Of a stretch of 64,000 bases of DNA, positions 1 to 13,074 are shown piece after piece. Origin of the DNA: Diatrype stigma (lineage: Eukaryota; Ascomycota; Sordariomycetes; Xylariales; Diatrypaceae). A program made the translations under genes and the position numbers. Under the pieces are notes generated by a model. That model was not told where the DNA came from. It saw only the letters and a list, made by a program, of their open reading frames with translations, and ran no database searches. The stretch lies in contig JAKJXP020000048.1 of NCBI GenBank assembly GCA_022225965.2, positions 194,876-258,875 of the forward strand, given 5' to 3'. Positions within the stretch are counted from its first letter, which is position 1. Each line of letters starts with the position of its first letter.

Positions 1-469
1 TCGTAAATCTTTAAAACATAACGCCCGCAATTATTTTATCGAATACGTCCGTTTTTATTCGTATCTCGAAATCGTAATTAAAATAACTTAATATTGGCGC
101 TTTTATTATGTATCGTTTTAATCGAACGAACATTACAAATTGCTTTTTGATTATATAAAATAGTTCGTTCTTACGTATTAATTCTTAAAAAAAAACGAAT
201 AATTCTTTTAAATCTTTTAATAAAACGCCGATAAAAATTGCAAAACTCCAGGAACGACTAACTCTTTTTTAAATTAATTGGAATCTTTTAATCGTTTATT
301 ATTCGAATTTTCGTTAGGTTTACGGAAATATTTTTCGTATTTATTATAAATCTTAAGTATTTAATTTTTATACCGTAAAATTCGCATTTAATTAGGTTTA
401 TTTATAAACCAGCTTGTTTTAAGCGGGCTAAAATCTTATTAACGTATTATATATATTTCGTTTTGCCTT

Positions 470-760
470 TAAAGAAAATTAATATATTATCGATATATGT
501 ATTATAAAATTAATTCAAATAATCGAATAACGTATTATTAATAAATCTTTAAAATATAAATGATCCATTTATTAATTCAAATAAAAAAACCTTATACCTA
601 TAAATGCCGTATTTCGTACGAAAAATAATCAAATCTTATATCTTTTTCCGTATTCGGATCTTATAAAAAACTTAACGAATATCGATCTTAATAAATATCT
701 TTATTTTTAAAATACGAACAAAAGTTTCGTTAATTAAAAATAAGAAATATCGATTTTTTT
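470..760 (-). pseudogene. Gypsy reverse transcriptase fragment
   Basis: The minus-strand translation, ignoring stops, follows the Gypsy RT palm: an LINET and KIFIKIDIR stretch near 700-745, FRTKYGIYRYKV near 590-630, and a degenerate catalytic YIDNILI near 490. The second catalytic aspartate reads as asparagine, which a G-to-A change explains. Stop codons interrupt the frame, so no enzyme can be made. Confidence 0.75.
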
Positions 761-2142
761 TCGTTATCGCATGAAATTTGCAATGATTTATATAAAAGCG
801 GAATCCATTATTCGATTTGGATATCAGCAATACGAACGCCGCTTAAAATATCGAATTGGCCTTAATAAATCCTTTTTAAAAATGCTCCATAATATATTTC
901 CGATAAATTTCTAATTTCTTTATAAATACCTTATATAAAAGATTATAATTTAATTCCTTTAGTTATCCGTTAAATTTTATATAATAATCTACGTTTAAAC
1001 GTCGTTTAATTAATTTATTCGATTCGACCTTATTAAAAACATCTAAGTAATTATAATGCTTTTTCGGAATTAATCGTTTATAGGCGTTTCGTAATGTTTC
1101 GTCGTTTTATGCCAAAAGGTATATTCGTACTTTTTTATTAACGATAATGCGTTTTATTTCGTATAATAACGTATTTTAAATTAAAGTAATTTTTATTAAA
1201 TGCAAAAAAGCCATTGCATTAATAAAGGCAAAATCGAAAGATCGTATTCGATATTATCCGAAACAGTGTTTTTCGAATTTATAAGGTCCTTATATATTAC
1301 GTTCTGGATATAAATCATTTTCTTTATATAAACTGGTTGGTTTAATATTTCGATATACGCATTATTTTTTTTTATTAATCGTTAAGGTACCGTTTTATTT
1401 ATATAATATCAGGATTTAAAAAAATAACGACGTTTAACCGTATAAATATTAGGATTATCTTAAAAGCAAATGGGTTTATATCGGCCTTAAAACTGGGCTT
1501 CTTTTTTTAAGCTTTTAGTTTTTCGATTCGCTTTTAAATAAATTTAAGGATTTAATTTTCGTAATTATTTATTATAAAATCGTTTTTAAAAAGCCACGGT
1601 ATTTTTTCGCAATTTTATAATAACTCCTTCGGATTTTCCGGTTTATCGGGAATGTATTCGACGGTCGTTCGTTAATCTTTCGAATTTATTCTTACAAGGA
1701 TTATTATAACGACGGAATGGAATTTTATTAACCGATACCGTTCGTTATAACGTCGCTTGTTTTCTTTTTGCATTAAAAGATCCCGGCGTTAGGCATTTTT
1801 CCGGTATTTCCCGTCCGTATCCGGCAATAACTTTCCGAAATAATCCATGAAAATATCGTATAAAGATTTCGGATTTTAAAAATCGGAAGATTTTAATAAT
1901 TAATAAAAAGCTAATATATCGATTTTATGCAATTTAAACCACGTTTTGCCTATAATAATATCCCATTTTATATCGATAATTATAAAAGAAATGCGATTTA
2001 ACGTTCTTTTCTTAATACGAAAGCCCAATATTAATATAATATCGATTAATTAAATTGCTTTATTATTAAAGCCTTTAATTCGATAAAGATTAAAGTTAAT
2101 TAATAGCTTTAGTTTTAAATATCGTAACATTCGTTTAGCAAA

Positions 2143-2346
2143 TTATATACTTATAAATAAATAACCGTTAATTCCCGTATCGATTAAAATAATATGCGCA
2201 ATTAAAAATAATCCGTTAAAAATTATATAGCTAATAAATAAAAAAGGTTTTTTTTTTAATATTAGTCGCAAAAAATTAAAAAATATCTTTTTAACGCTTA
2301 TCTTTTTAGTAAATACTTTCCTTAAGCGGGAATTTAGTTTTTCCAA
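2143..2346 (-). pseudogene. Retroviral-type aspartic protease fragment of the Gypsy relic
   Basis: A 67-codon open stretch contains HIILIDTGINGYLF near codons 51-64. This resembles the aspartic protease active site (D-S/T-G followed by a hydrophobic stretch) that precedes RT in Gypsy polyproteins. It lies upstream of the RT fragment on the same strand, as expected. The first part is lysine/phenylalanine-rich from AT drift. It is a chance-open remnant, not a gene. Confidence 0.6.
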
Positions 2347-4323
2347 GGCGTTTAATTTTCCGAATCAGAATTATGCCCTTTCAGAACGTTTTTTTATTTA
2401 ATTCGGAAATTAAATCCCGACAAAATCGTTTTATTAAGGCGGCAATTCGGGCTTTTCGGTTTTCGAGTATTCCGTTTTTTTAAGAACAGTTCCGTAAAAT
2501 ATAATCGGTTTACTTATAATTAAAGCATCGTCTTTTTCGAAAAAACTTCTTAAGGTCCTTTTTAAATAAACGAAGTCGTTTATTATTATTCCGTTCTTAA
2601 AGGCGGTTAATAATAATAACCGAAATAACCGGAATCGAAATTCGATTCGCTTTGTTTATATTAATAAAGGTATTATTTTTTTTAATAAGGAAATGAAAAT
2701 TATTAGCCTATAAAACGTATCGGCGTTTTTCGCAATTAATAAAGCATATTAATTAAAATTTACCGATTTATTAATTTAAGTTATAACCAGGCTTATTTAA
2801 AAACGCCAAACGAAGCATTTTTTAAACTTATATTTCCATTAAATTTTAATTAATCGAATAAAATTTATGAAAAAAATAAATTAATTCTTAAAAATTTGGA
2901 AATTCTTTAACTTGTTCATTTATAATTTAGCAAAAACTGCTTCGTTCTTTTTTCGATTATTGGAATTATAATATTTATTTTATAAATAAATTATTAAGGC
3001 GTTAAAAATAAAAATAAAATTAAGGTATTTCTTATCGAAATAAAAAAGAATATTTTATATGGCGTTACCCTTAAAATAAAACTTAATTTCGGCCCATTTA
3101 ATACGATCGAAAACGAAATAATTATGGTTTATTTTTAGGCGATTCTTTATTAATTCGTATCAATTCTTAAATAGCACTTTATTTTAATTTGCGTTCTTAA
3201 AGAAATCGGGAATTACAATTTTGCCGTTTTTTTTAAAGCCTTTAGTAATTACGTTAATAATTATGTTAATCGTTCGTAATTATTCTTTAAATTAAATAAT
3301 CTCGTTTTATTAATCGTTAATTTTTTATTATTTATTTTTTAAAATAACGAAAAAATCGGTTATGTTTTTTTAAAAAGGGAAATTCCGGAAACCCGATTCA
3401 TAATTAGCATCTTTATTTCCGGTATTTTCTTATAGGCGATTTTTTTTACGTTAAGCCATTTCTTTATCGTATTTTTCGACGAAGCAATAGGCCCATTTAA
3501 AAAAGCCTTTAATATTGCTAATAGCGGTTTTAATGGCATTAATTAATTCGTTACGTTATATATACGTTACGTATAAAGCGAAAATAATAATTTTAAATTT
3601 TAAAAACAAATGCTTAAAGTAATTTTCGTATATATGCATAAAAGCAAAAAAAATAAATTACCATCCAACTAAAACCAGATTTCCTTGTTTTTAGCAATAA
3701 TAAATCGATAAAAAATAAAAGATTTATTAAGTTTGGTTAAATGTAATCCCGCAAAATGCTTAATCTTTTTTTTAATCTTTATCGTAATTCAGTTTCGCTT
3801 AAAAAAGGAACTTAAAAAAATCTTTTTTGGGGTAGATTTTCTTGAATTCCTTATAAAGATTAAATTCGACTTTTTTTTAATTTCGACGTCGATTATTTTA
3901 ATAGGTATAATATTAATCTCATATCGGATATAACGAATAGCATTAAATCGACGTCGTAACTGGGTCTTAGGCTTTTTTTTAAGACGGTAACGATGTATTT
4001 CTTGAGATTAAATTGGACCTCTTTTTCGGTACGCGCTTAAAGAATAGCCTTTTTTTTAAGGGTTCGGGCCATATTTATTATGGAGGGAATTTCCGGTATT
4101 TTTCGGGATTCGGGATTAATAATATAATTAATCGATTAATTTAATAGGATATTTATGCCTTTCCAAATAAATAAAGCGAGCTTTAAATTATGTTACGGAA
4201 TTAATAAGTTTTATAAAAAATAAATAAATTCCCAATTAGAATTATAAAATCTAAAGCTAAAAAAAAAGGAAAAAGTAAATATAAAAATAAAGATGCAAAC
4301 GTATAAATAAAAAAGAGCTAGTT

Positions 4324-4371
4324 GTTAAAGGGCGCTAGCCCGTATTCGGAAATGTACATATAACCCTTTAA
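4324..4371. repeat. Small inverted repeat, possible LTR end
   Basis: TGTTAAAGGG at 4324-4333 is matched by its exact reverse complement CCCTTTAACA at 4362-4371. TG...CA ends of this type are typical of LTR termini. The spacing is too short for a whole LTR, so it may be a hairpin or a solo fragment at the 5' side of the leftmost Gypsy relic. Confidence 0.35.
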
Positions 4372-6904
4372 CACCTTTATATATATACAGCCTATATATA
4401 TCATAATAGGCATTTTGTTATAAAAAAAACCGGATATTAACGGAATTAGCATCGGCTTAAGCATAATTCGGAACCGGTTTAAGAATTACGGGTATTTTTT
4501 CGGATCTGGAAATTTCGGATATTAAAATTCGGAATTAATTCGTAGCTTAATATGTAATTTAAGTTCGGTTTCGAATATAATTCCTAATTTTAATTAAGTT
4601 TTAAGCGTAATTTTTAATTTAATTTTAGTTTTAGGCCTAATTTTAATATTAAATTAAAATCGAAAAAAAACTAAAGAAATTTAGGTTTAAAAGTATTTTG
4701 TTATTAATAATAAATGTTTTACAATTCCAGTTAATATTAAGATTATAACGTTAAAATTAAAAAAAGTCCAATATAACGTTAAAACCGTTTAGGCGTTATC
4801 GGTATAAAAGGATTTATTTTTTTAATAAGTCTTAATTAGTAATTTACGATATTATATTTAAAGATTATTCCCGTTATAATGCCGTTTATAAAACAAAGTA
4901 TTTTAAAAATAAGCAAATTAAAACTAAGTAAATGGATATTATATGGAAAATTATTATTAATAAAACTATATAATAAATATTTATTATTAATTATAGCTTG
5001 AAATAAAACTGGTTTACCGTCGAAAGGAAATATATTAATAAGAGAAGAAAATAATATATTAAGGCTTATAAATGTATATATAATTTATTTTTTATAGCTT
5101 CGAAATGTTTTAAAAGGGGCCTTTACGTACGACTTTTATTAAAGGCTACGCTTTTTTCAGCAATGCGCCATTTCTTTTTCAGTTTTCTTCGAAGCAATTC
5201 TTATAAAAATAACCCGTTTTTTTATAATATAAGTATAAATAACCGTTAAAACGTTAGGTCTTTTCCTATAAGAAACGTTTACGAAACCGTATCGTTTTGG
5301 CCGTATCGAATTACATAAATTTTAATACAAAAGCTAATAAAAATACGAATATATGTATTAATTAAAAGGGTTATTATTATTATTTATTAAAGGCTTTATT
5401 TTGTAAATTATTAAATAGGTTTCGGTATAAAGTAATCTATTTTACGGGGTCGTTGTTTGCCGGCCAGTTTATTACCGAATTAAATACGTTTTATAAAATT
5501 CCGTTAACTTTAACTTATAACGTTATAATGCAAATAGCATTAAATTGGTAGCTTTAATTCGCATATTATACGAATAAACCTCTAGGTTTTTTAAAGGATT
5601 TATTGCCTTATTAAAAAGTTATAAAGCTCTTATAAGCCGCTATTCGAATATTTTTAATAATATATAAAATATTTAATAACGTAATTAGGTCGGTATAATT
5701 TCGTTATTCTTTCGGCCATTATTAGGAATTATTAAAATATTTAATAATTATATCGATCCGTTCTTTAACGTAAATATATACCTTATTACTTAAATATTAG
5801 GCTATATATATAATCCGGTTTATTTCCGTTATATATACGTAATAATTAAAGGTCAGTTTTAAGTAAACTTAAGACCTTTAATTAACGTATTTCTTTTATG
5901 TTTCGAAATCGTTATCGCTTAATTCTTTAACTTTTAATAAATCGCTGCTTTTAGGTTTCGTTATCGATTTAATACGAAGCATTTTATATAGTAAATAATT
6001 TGCGTTTAATTAGCTATCGAAATAAGTTCGAAATAAAGTTAATAAAAGAAAAATGCGAATTAAAAACATTCGAAAAGAAATTACAAATAAAAAAAAGAAT
6101 TTAATTAATAAAACGGTTTAATTAAGGAATATATAAGAATGGAAATTATTGCTACTAAATTTTACGGAATCGTTTCGGAATTCTTTTTATTGCTACGTTA
6201 AATTAACGGTAATATTCCTCGTTTTTTTAAAATAAATGTTTTAAGGCGTTATTCGATTTCGATTAAAATAATATGCTAAAAAACAATTATTCGCTAAATT
6301 ATTAATAACTAAATCCAGAATTAATTTGAAATTCCTTTAAAGATATTAAATGGTAAGAATTAAATATTTAAATTTCTATAAAATAACCGTAGCGGTAATA
6401 AAAGGGATTAATTTAAATATAAGGCCATCGCAATTCTTTGGCGCTTATAGCTTATCGTTCGGATTTTAAGGCTTATAACTGGATTAAACCTATAAGGAAA
6501 AAGTACATGCAACAAATTATTACGGCTATAAGCAAATATAAAATCGAAAAGATATAATTATTGTTATACGAAAAGAAAAGAAAAGGTTTAAGCTAAAAAG
6601 AACGAAACGTTACCTTATATAACGATATAAAGCCGGACCAAAGGTTATACATTTCATATCATAATAAGAGGTTTATTTTTACAAATATTTACTTTAAACC
6701 TTGCGACATTTATTTAAAATATAATTTATTTTATAAAAATATATGTTTTTTTTTAATTCTAAGTATACCGTTTTTATTAATTAGTACGTATATATATTAA
6801 AACAAAATAATAATGAATTAAATAAATATTAAAAATAAAGCTAATATATATTTTAATGTTTTATAAAAAAACCATATTTAAAGAATCGCAAATAAAAAGC
6901 CGGT
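4372..6904. other. AT-rich degraded repeat sequence, nothing assignable
   Basis: No long open frame on either strand and no recognisable transposon domain. Composition matches the flanking RIP-degraded elements, so this is probably more decayed repeat DNA. Confidence 0.5.
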
Positions 6905-8490
6905 AATTATATATATATAATATTACGCGGTCGACGGCCTAAAGGGCTATGCCGGTATACGTTTAATTCTAGCATAATAAGAAACCTTAAACCGAAATCG
7001 AAAAGAAAAACCTATTAATTCGTACCGAAATCGCTTTTTTGGTTACATATAAAAGGTATTTAAAACGGTTTTTGTTCGCTTTTTATTATAAAAAGGCTTA
7101 AAGCTATTTATTAAATCAAAAAAAAACTATAACGCAAGGCCGATCCGGCTTTGCGCCGTAAACGTACGGCATATGCATTATTAAATATAATGCCGATATA
7201 TTAAATAAGCAAAGATAAATTATAAGAAAAAAAAAGGCAATACGGAATAATCCGTACGTCCGATATATTGCTTCGAATATAAATAAATTACCTATTCCGG
7301 CCGGCGTCGACGCAACGACGACCTAACCGGCAAAACAAATTATATACCGCCTTTAAAATATAAATATCTTACTTTTTTTTTTCGTTTGGAACTTTTTTTT
7401 TTTTTTTTAATAACAATAATTAATTCGATACGTTACTTTTTTCCGTTATCGATTCGATTTTTAAAAATAAAGGCTCGAATCGATTTTTTATTATTTTTTA
7501 ATTTATTGTAATTTGTTTTTGTTTTTTTACGTTATGCGCGAATTCGGGTCGTTTTTAGGCGTCCGGAAATCCGGACGTCCAAAATCGGTTCGAATTTGCG
7601 CAGTTCTTTATTATTTCCGACGTCGATTCGACGTTTATTAATTTCGATAATGTATTATTTAGCCGTTTAATTTTATTTGTTCGTCCGTTTTATAATCGAT
7701 TTCGTTTCGTTTTTTCCGTTTTATCGTTTTATTACCGTTTTTACGGCTTAGCCGTTTCGATTTTGCAACGATATCGGGCCCTTTTAAGGAATCCGCTTTT
7801 AATATTTTAACTTATTTCGACCTTTTATCGAAAGAAATAAAATACGTATGTTATATGTATCGCATAACGAAAGATCTTTTTTTATTTTATTGCGACCGTT
7901 ATAAATCGTTTCGTTTTCGTATCGTTATATTTCGATATTTAATTAATATAATTAATAAATTTCGTTAATGTATTACGTATAAATATTATAAAAAAATTAT
8001 TTCCGATTATTTCAAAATAAGTTTTTCGTTTTTTTTTTCGAAATCGTTTTAATTTCGCTTAATTCGCCGATAATTTTAAATCCGAATTTCGTAAATTTTA
8101 ATCGTTTATTATAAAATATTAAACGGACTTTATTAAAGATACGTAAAAAGTAAATTAAGATTTCCTTTTAATCGGTTTGTATTAATTTTATTTTAAAACG
8201 TTAAACGAATATACGACGTTTTATATAAAGCCCGATTCGCCGTACGTAAACGTATTAAGAAATTGCCCGTTTACGCGTCGCTTTTAAGTGATGTTTTTAG
8301 CGACGTCGCCATAATTACGCTTATTTTTATCCGTATTTTGGCCCGTATTTATATTTCAGTTTTTTTCGTTAAGGTTCGTAACGAAATAAAATCGATTTCG
8401 CGTTTTAAATTTTTGGATATTAATATTTATTAATTATTGAAATTTATTAAAATATGTTATTACGATTTTAATTTGGCCTTTTTATTTAGT
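6905..8490 (+). repeat. Arm 1 of a 1.6-kb dispersed inverted repeat (unknown element)
   Basis: This segment is the reverse complement of 30,305-31,900 over nearly its whole length. Shared landmarks include CGCGGTCGACGGCCTAAAGG at 6,928 and GACGTCGCCATAATTACGC at 8,302. A reading frame at about 7,790-7,970 encodes nearly the same peptide as the longer open frame in the other arm (shared core FLFYCDRYKSF.FRIV). The encoded family is not recognised. Confidence 0.75.
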
Positions 8491-9570
8491 CTTAATTTTA
8501 TTCGTAATTGTTCGGCGATTGTAGTTTTTTTTTTTACCGGCGGTAGCAAAAGTTTTTTTTATATTTAATAAATGCGCCTTCGACGCGTTTTCGGCCGGCT
8601 TTCGGGCCGGTCGCTTTTCGTTACGTTAATAATTAGGTTATAATATTAATACGACGTATATTTCGTTATGGTTTTGGTTGGCTTTTATATTATTTTCGAA
8701 TCGGCATTAAGCTATTCGTTTTTTAATTTATGTATCGTAATTAATTTTTTTGTTTTCGGCAAAACGTCGCCTTATTTTTTTTCGGAATCGGCTTTAATAA
8801 ATAAAATTATTTTTGCGGTAATTTATTCGTATTCGATACGTCGTTAATCCGTATGCGTTAAATTTTATTCGGTAAAAAATTAACGTTTCATTTTAATAAT
8901 AACTGTAATATTAACTTATATTATTTAAATCGGCTAAAACGTATTAATTATTTCATTACGTAATCGATTAAATTTATAATCGATAATGCTTTTTTATATC
9001 GGAAATCTTTTAATTTTATTAATAATGCCGGTTAAAAATGAATTACGTTTAAATAGTAATTTAAATAATGCAATAACGTTTTTTTTATTACTTATAGGCG
9101 CATATCGAAATAATGCCGGAAATACGTCGTTTCGTTAAAAGGTTATGTATATCAATTTTTTCGGTTTTAGCTTATATTAATATCGAGCTTTAAAAATTCG
9201 TTAACGTTTAATATAACCGGAAAACGTTCTCGTCGGATTTGGCTTGGGCCGGCGTACGTCGGATTTCCGTTTTATATCGGATCGAATTATTCGTTTTAAT
9301 TCTTTACCGGAATTGCTAAGCAACTAATAACGCCGGATATAGCTTTATTTTGGGGCATTTGCGTTTTTTTTTATTGCTTTAAATAATAATCGATATGCCG
9401 TTTTTCCGTTTTTAGGTAAATGCCGTATTTACGTATAAGCTTTCGAATTATTTCGCTTAAATTTAAAAGGAATTCTCGTTTTTTTATTTTTAGACCTGCG
9501 GGTATTATTAAATTGCCTAACTAATTTCCGTATTTTATCGGTACGTTATCGCAAGTATTTCGTAATTCTA
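8491..9570. other. AT-rich degraded repeat sequence
   Basis: No coding frame or domain is recognised. Somewhat richer in CG dinucleotides than the neighbouring stretches, but continuous with the adjoining repeat arm in character. Confidence 0.4.
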
Positions 9571-10155
9571 TATAAAGATATAAGCGCATAACGAAGACAT
9601 ATTTCCTTAAATACGAATAAGAAATTATGTATATAACTTATATAAATATTATTAATCTTTTATATCCTAGTTATATAAAAGGTTATTAATAAAATGGCTA
9701 AATTCTTATTATTTTATTACATTATATTTATATAAGTTAGGTAAATAAATCTTTTATGTACTTAAATTCGAGCCTTAGGCTGGCTTTAAGCCTTTTTTTC
9801 TTTTATAAACGCAAGTAGCTAGTAGCGAGCTAATTAAGAACTACCTAATTAAGCGGTTAGTGCGTAAGTACCGAGATAAGCCTAAAAAGAATATGTCGAA
9901 ATTAGTAATACTTATATATTTAAGGGTTTAACATATTTAAAACGTTTATACTTTTTTACTTATTAATTAAGTAGCCGAAACGTTAACTAATAAAGAAGAA
10001 AATAATATAAAGATATAAGCGCGTAGCGGTAACATATTTACTTAAATACGAATAAGGAATTGTTTATATAATTTATATAAATATTATTAATCTTATATAT
10101 CGCAGTTATATAAAAGGGTATTAATAAAGTATACGTTTTATTATAAGCCTTTAAT
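9571..10155 (-). mobile_element. Miniature LTR element (TRIM-B family), RIP-mutated copy
   Basis: Two direct repeats of about 150 bp (9571-9721 and 10006-10155) flank a 284-bp core. The whole unit aligns in reverse complement with the element at 14,064-14,652. For example 9826-9845 equals the reverse complement of 14,379-14,398 except for five transitions. There is no coding capacity. LTR ends are TATAAAGATA here, where the better preserved copy has TGTAAGGGTA. Target duplications were not resolved. Strand is given in the frame where the 14-kb copy is plus. Confidence 0.75.
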
Positions 10156-11837
10156 AGTTTAATTATTATTAATTTATTTAATAATTAAATGTTTTAAAGT
10201 TTCGTAATAATTATTAATTATTAAAAAAAGAATTAATTTAAATTTAAATTTAATTTAATTATAAAAGTAAATCCTTTAAAAGAATTCTTATTATTTAATT
10301 AACTTAATGCCTTATTTATCACATTTATTTCCTTAAAATCCATGTTATTTTCTTTTTTTAATTAAATCGTTTTCGATTATCGTAAGATTTTCCTTTTTAA
10401 GTAAGCGCTAACGATTTTGTTTTAAAAGCAGCTTATTGGCGTATTAAAAGCTTCTTATAAAATGCCCGTTCTTTATATAATCTGGAAATAAATTAATGCC
10501 GTTATATTTATTTTATAACTATATGTTTTTAAGGCTTCGTAAATAATAAGTATTTCCTTAATAGCAATTAGTAATAGCCTAGGACTTATCGTAATACGGC
10601 TCGTATTTTCCTTTACGTTAATATATGCGGAAGATTTAATTATTAAAAACATAAATACGAATAAAGGCTTTTTTTAAAAATACGTTTTTGTTTAATTCTT
10701 TAAAACTGTTACATTATTAAATCGTAGCTTAAATAATAATGCGTTATGTTATTTTATTAGTTAATATTTGCTTTTAATCGTTTTCTTTTTTATTAATTTA
10801 CGAACGTATTTACAGTATTTGATTCGTAATTAATTTTAAAAAGGTTTAATGCCGTATAATAAAAAGAAAGGGCTATAATTATTTAATTTAAAGATTTGAT
10901 TATATATCGTTATAAAACGTTAAATCAATTCGTTAAGGGTTTTTGGTATTAGATTTGCCGCATATTCGCGAATTATAATATATTTTAAGTTCTTATTAAT
11001 TTTTATAACTTTATCGTTATTCTTAGGTTTTATAAAAATAATTGGGTTTATTTTTATATTATGCGTTTTGTTTTATTTAACGACGGCTTTATTTATAAAG
11101 CCCTTTCTGTTATTACTTATTTTTTTAAAAAAACCAAACGTAATTCCGATTTTATCGAATATAAAACTGGTATTAACGAAATAAATAATTAACATACTTT
11201 TAACTTTAATTTATTTTATTACGTATTTAATAATAACGAAAATATATAACTTATTTATTGCCGTATAATTAATCGCTTATCGTATAAAAGAAGCGGAAAA
11301 TTATATAATGTTTAAATCGAATAAGAAAAAGTTTAGCTTTTTTATTAATTAATAATTCGAACATTTAGTCGTAATTTGCTATGTTATAAGTACGACTTTT
11401 AAATGCTAGAATTACTTTTAGGCTTTTTAAAATGTAATTTCGACGATATAATGTTTTTATTTCGTAATAAATCTTTTTTAGTTATATTAAAACATTATTA
11501 TATATTAAAATGTTTTATAAAGTTTATACGTTTATTACGATGCCTTTAAAATATAAAGGATTATTCGAAACCTTTTTATATGTTATTATCTTATATAACA
11601 TACACGGAAAAAACCGAAGTGCTTTCGGTAAAATAGCACAAAATATGATTATTTCGAAATATAAAAATTACAAATAACTTAAAGATTAATTCGAATTAAT
11701 TAATTAGGTTTTCGAATAAGTTAATTTCGTTAAAAAGTTACTTATTAAAACATAATAAAAGAAATCTTAAATAACTTTATTAAATTACGACTTTTATTAA
11801 ATCTAATATTAAATTCGAAATTCTTATTATTAGTTTA
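10156..11837. other. AT-rich degraded repeat sequence
   Basis: No recognisable coding frame. Very AT-rich with stop codons throughout; probably decayed retrotransposon sequence. Confidence 0.4.
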
Positions 11838-11991
11838 TAACGTAAGAAATACTGTACTAGAAAGAAGGAAAAAGAAGAAGTGGTGAAATCGATATATGTA
11901 AGTGTGTAGGATCCAGCTGTAAAGCTGAGTATGAAAGCTAGCCTATATATATTGGAGTGGATAGGATGATTAAGGTATTAGCCACCCAATA
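11838..11991 (-). repeat. TRIM-A 3' LTR (154 bp)
   Basis: Same length as the partner LTR at 12921-13074, differing mainly by transitions. Ends at CCCAATA, aligned to CTTAACA in the partner. Confidence 0.85.
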
Positions 11992-12082
11992 CTGCCCCTT
12001 AGGCTACTCGGAAACGAAAGCATCGCAAGCCATATTGACGTACGGAAACGAAGCCATCGTAAGCCATATTAACGTATATTAC

Positions 12083-12277
12083 CTATACGTGTATAAACGG
12101 GCTGCCCTTATGGCATACGTACGGCGTATATAAAACCCCTTTATTCCATCTTTCCGTATATTTCCCTTTCTTTTTCCGGCTTTGTTCGTTTTTAGCTAAT
12201 CGGGCATAACTCGTTTTTCGAGCCCTTTTTACCCTGGCTTCTTTGGTTCTGGCTTCTTGCTTTTGGTTTTTAGGCAT
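12083..12277 (-). other. 64-codon open frame inside TRIM-A, very basic peptide
   Basis: This frame lies in the element's sense orientation and begins MPKNQKQEARTKEARVKRAR, rich in Lys/Arg for about 45 residues. It has no recognised domain. It may be a remnant of a gag-like nucleic-acid-binding start or simply chance. Nothing downstream in the element supports translation. Confidence 0.25.
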
Positions 12278-12908
12278 TAGTTTCTTTAATATCGACTCGT
12301 TAACGGATATAAGGCGATAAGTAATATATAATCGTAAAGATATAAAGGTTATACGAGGTTTTGCCTCTTAGGTTAAGACCTCGACGAAGAAATAAAGTTA
12401 TTATTAATAAGTTCTTTGGACGTATACGGGCAGTAGCGCTATAATAACGCTAGCTGCCCCATTATCGAATAAGGTATGCGCTTAATATAAAACCAAGCGA
12501 AAATAATTATGAGGATATGGGGCGTATAAAATTAGTGCGTTTTTGTTACAAAATTTGCTGCGACAAATGAAAATCCAAACCGTCGAATATTTCAAAAGGG
12601 AATAAAACTTTGCTTACGCCAATACATAAGGATTTTTAAGGACGTATCCATTTTAAGGCTTCCATTATTTTGAGGATTTTTAGGGATTAGCACCTAAGGC
12701 TTTTTAAACCTAGCTGTATTAAAATTATTGGAATTGTTGGAATTGTTGAAATTGTGTAGGTCGGAAATTGTCCGCGAATGCCGGCGATTGTTGTTTCGAT
12801 GGGTAAAAATTTCTACGCAGCCCCTGGAAGAAAGCTGGCAGCTTGCAGATACCGGCAGGCAATTAACGCGCTTAATAAAGCCGTAACGCCGCCGGTGGAA
12901 GCAATTAG

Positions 12909-12920
12909 GAGCTCATAACC
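12909..12920 (-). other. Primer-binding site of TRIM-A (initiator-Met half-tRNA type)
   Basis: The minus strand reads GGTTATGAGCTC directly after the 5' LTR. GGTTATGAG is complementary to the CTCATAACC anticodon loop of initiator tRNA-Met, used as an internal primer by Ty1/Copia-group elements. Confidence 0.65.
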
Positions 12921-13074
12921 TAACGTAAGGAATACTGTATTAGAAAGAAGGAGAAAGAAGAAGTGGTGAAATCGGTATATGTAAGTGTGTAGGATCTAGT
13001 TATAAAGCTAAGTATAAGAGCTAGCCTATATATACTGAAGTAAATAAGATAACTAAGGTACTAGCTACTTAACA
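12921..13074 (-). repeat. TRIM-A 5' LTR (154 bp)
   Basis: Direct repeat partner of 11838-11991. It is followed by the GTTTA target duplication at 13075-13079. Confidence 0.85.

Larger units (their letters stand above)
1..4320 (-). mobile_element. Ty3/Gypsy retrotransposon relic, RIP-degraded, cut by window start
   Basis: Reading the minus strand gives fragments in gag-protease-RT order from right to left. A protease-like fragment with IDTG lies near 2,180 and a reverse transcriptase block near 470-760. The RT block has an LINET / KIFIKIDIR stretch, then FRTKYGIYRYKV, then YIDNILIFFK, matching the order expected of Gypsy RT. Every segment is broken by TAA/TAG stops and is very AT-rich, so the element is dead. 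The RNase H and integrase would lie left of base 1. The right limit is approximate; no LTR was securely found. Confidence 0.75.
11838..13074 (-). mobile_element. Miniature LTR retrotransposon (TRIM-A), 1,237 bp, with TSD
   Basis: Two 154-bp direct repeats (11838-11991 and 12921-13074) flank a 929-bp core. The 5-bp sequence GTTTA sits immediately outside both ends (11833-11837 and 13075-13079), a clean target-site duplication. Read on the minus strand, the LTR begins TGTTAAGTAGC. The sequence next to the 5' LTR is GGTTATGAGC, complementary to the initiator-Met tRNA anticodon loop (CTCATAACC on the plus strand), the half-tRNA primer type of Copia elements. A purine run AAGGGGCAG abuts the other LTR as a polypurine tract. 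No pol domains are present, so it is non-autonomous. Its core is much less AT-biased than the flanks, so it largely escaped RIP. Confidence 0.85.

Noticed and set aside
3733..3933. 66-codon hydrophobic open frame as a membrane peptide
   Set aside because: It is antisense to the Gypsy relic, and Phe/Ile/Lys-rich frames are expected by chance in RIP-degraded DNA.
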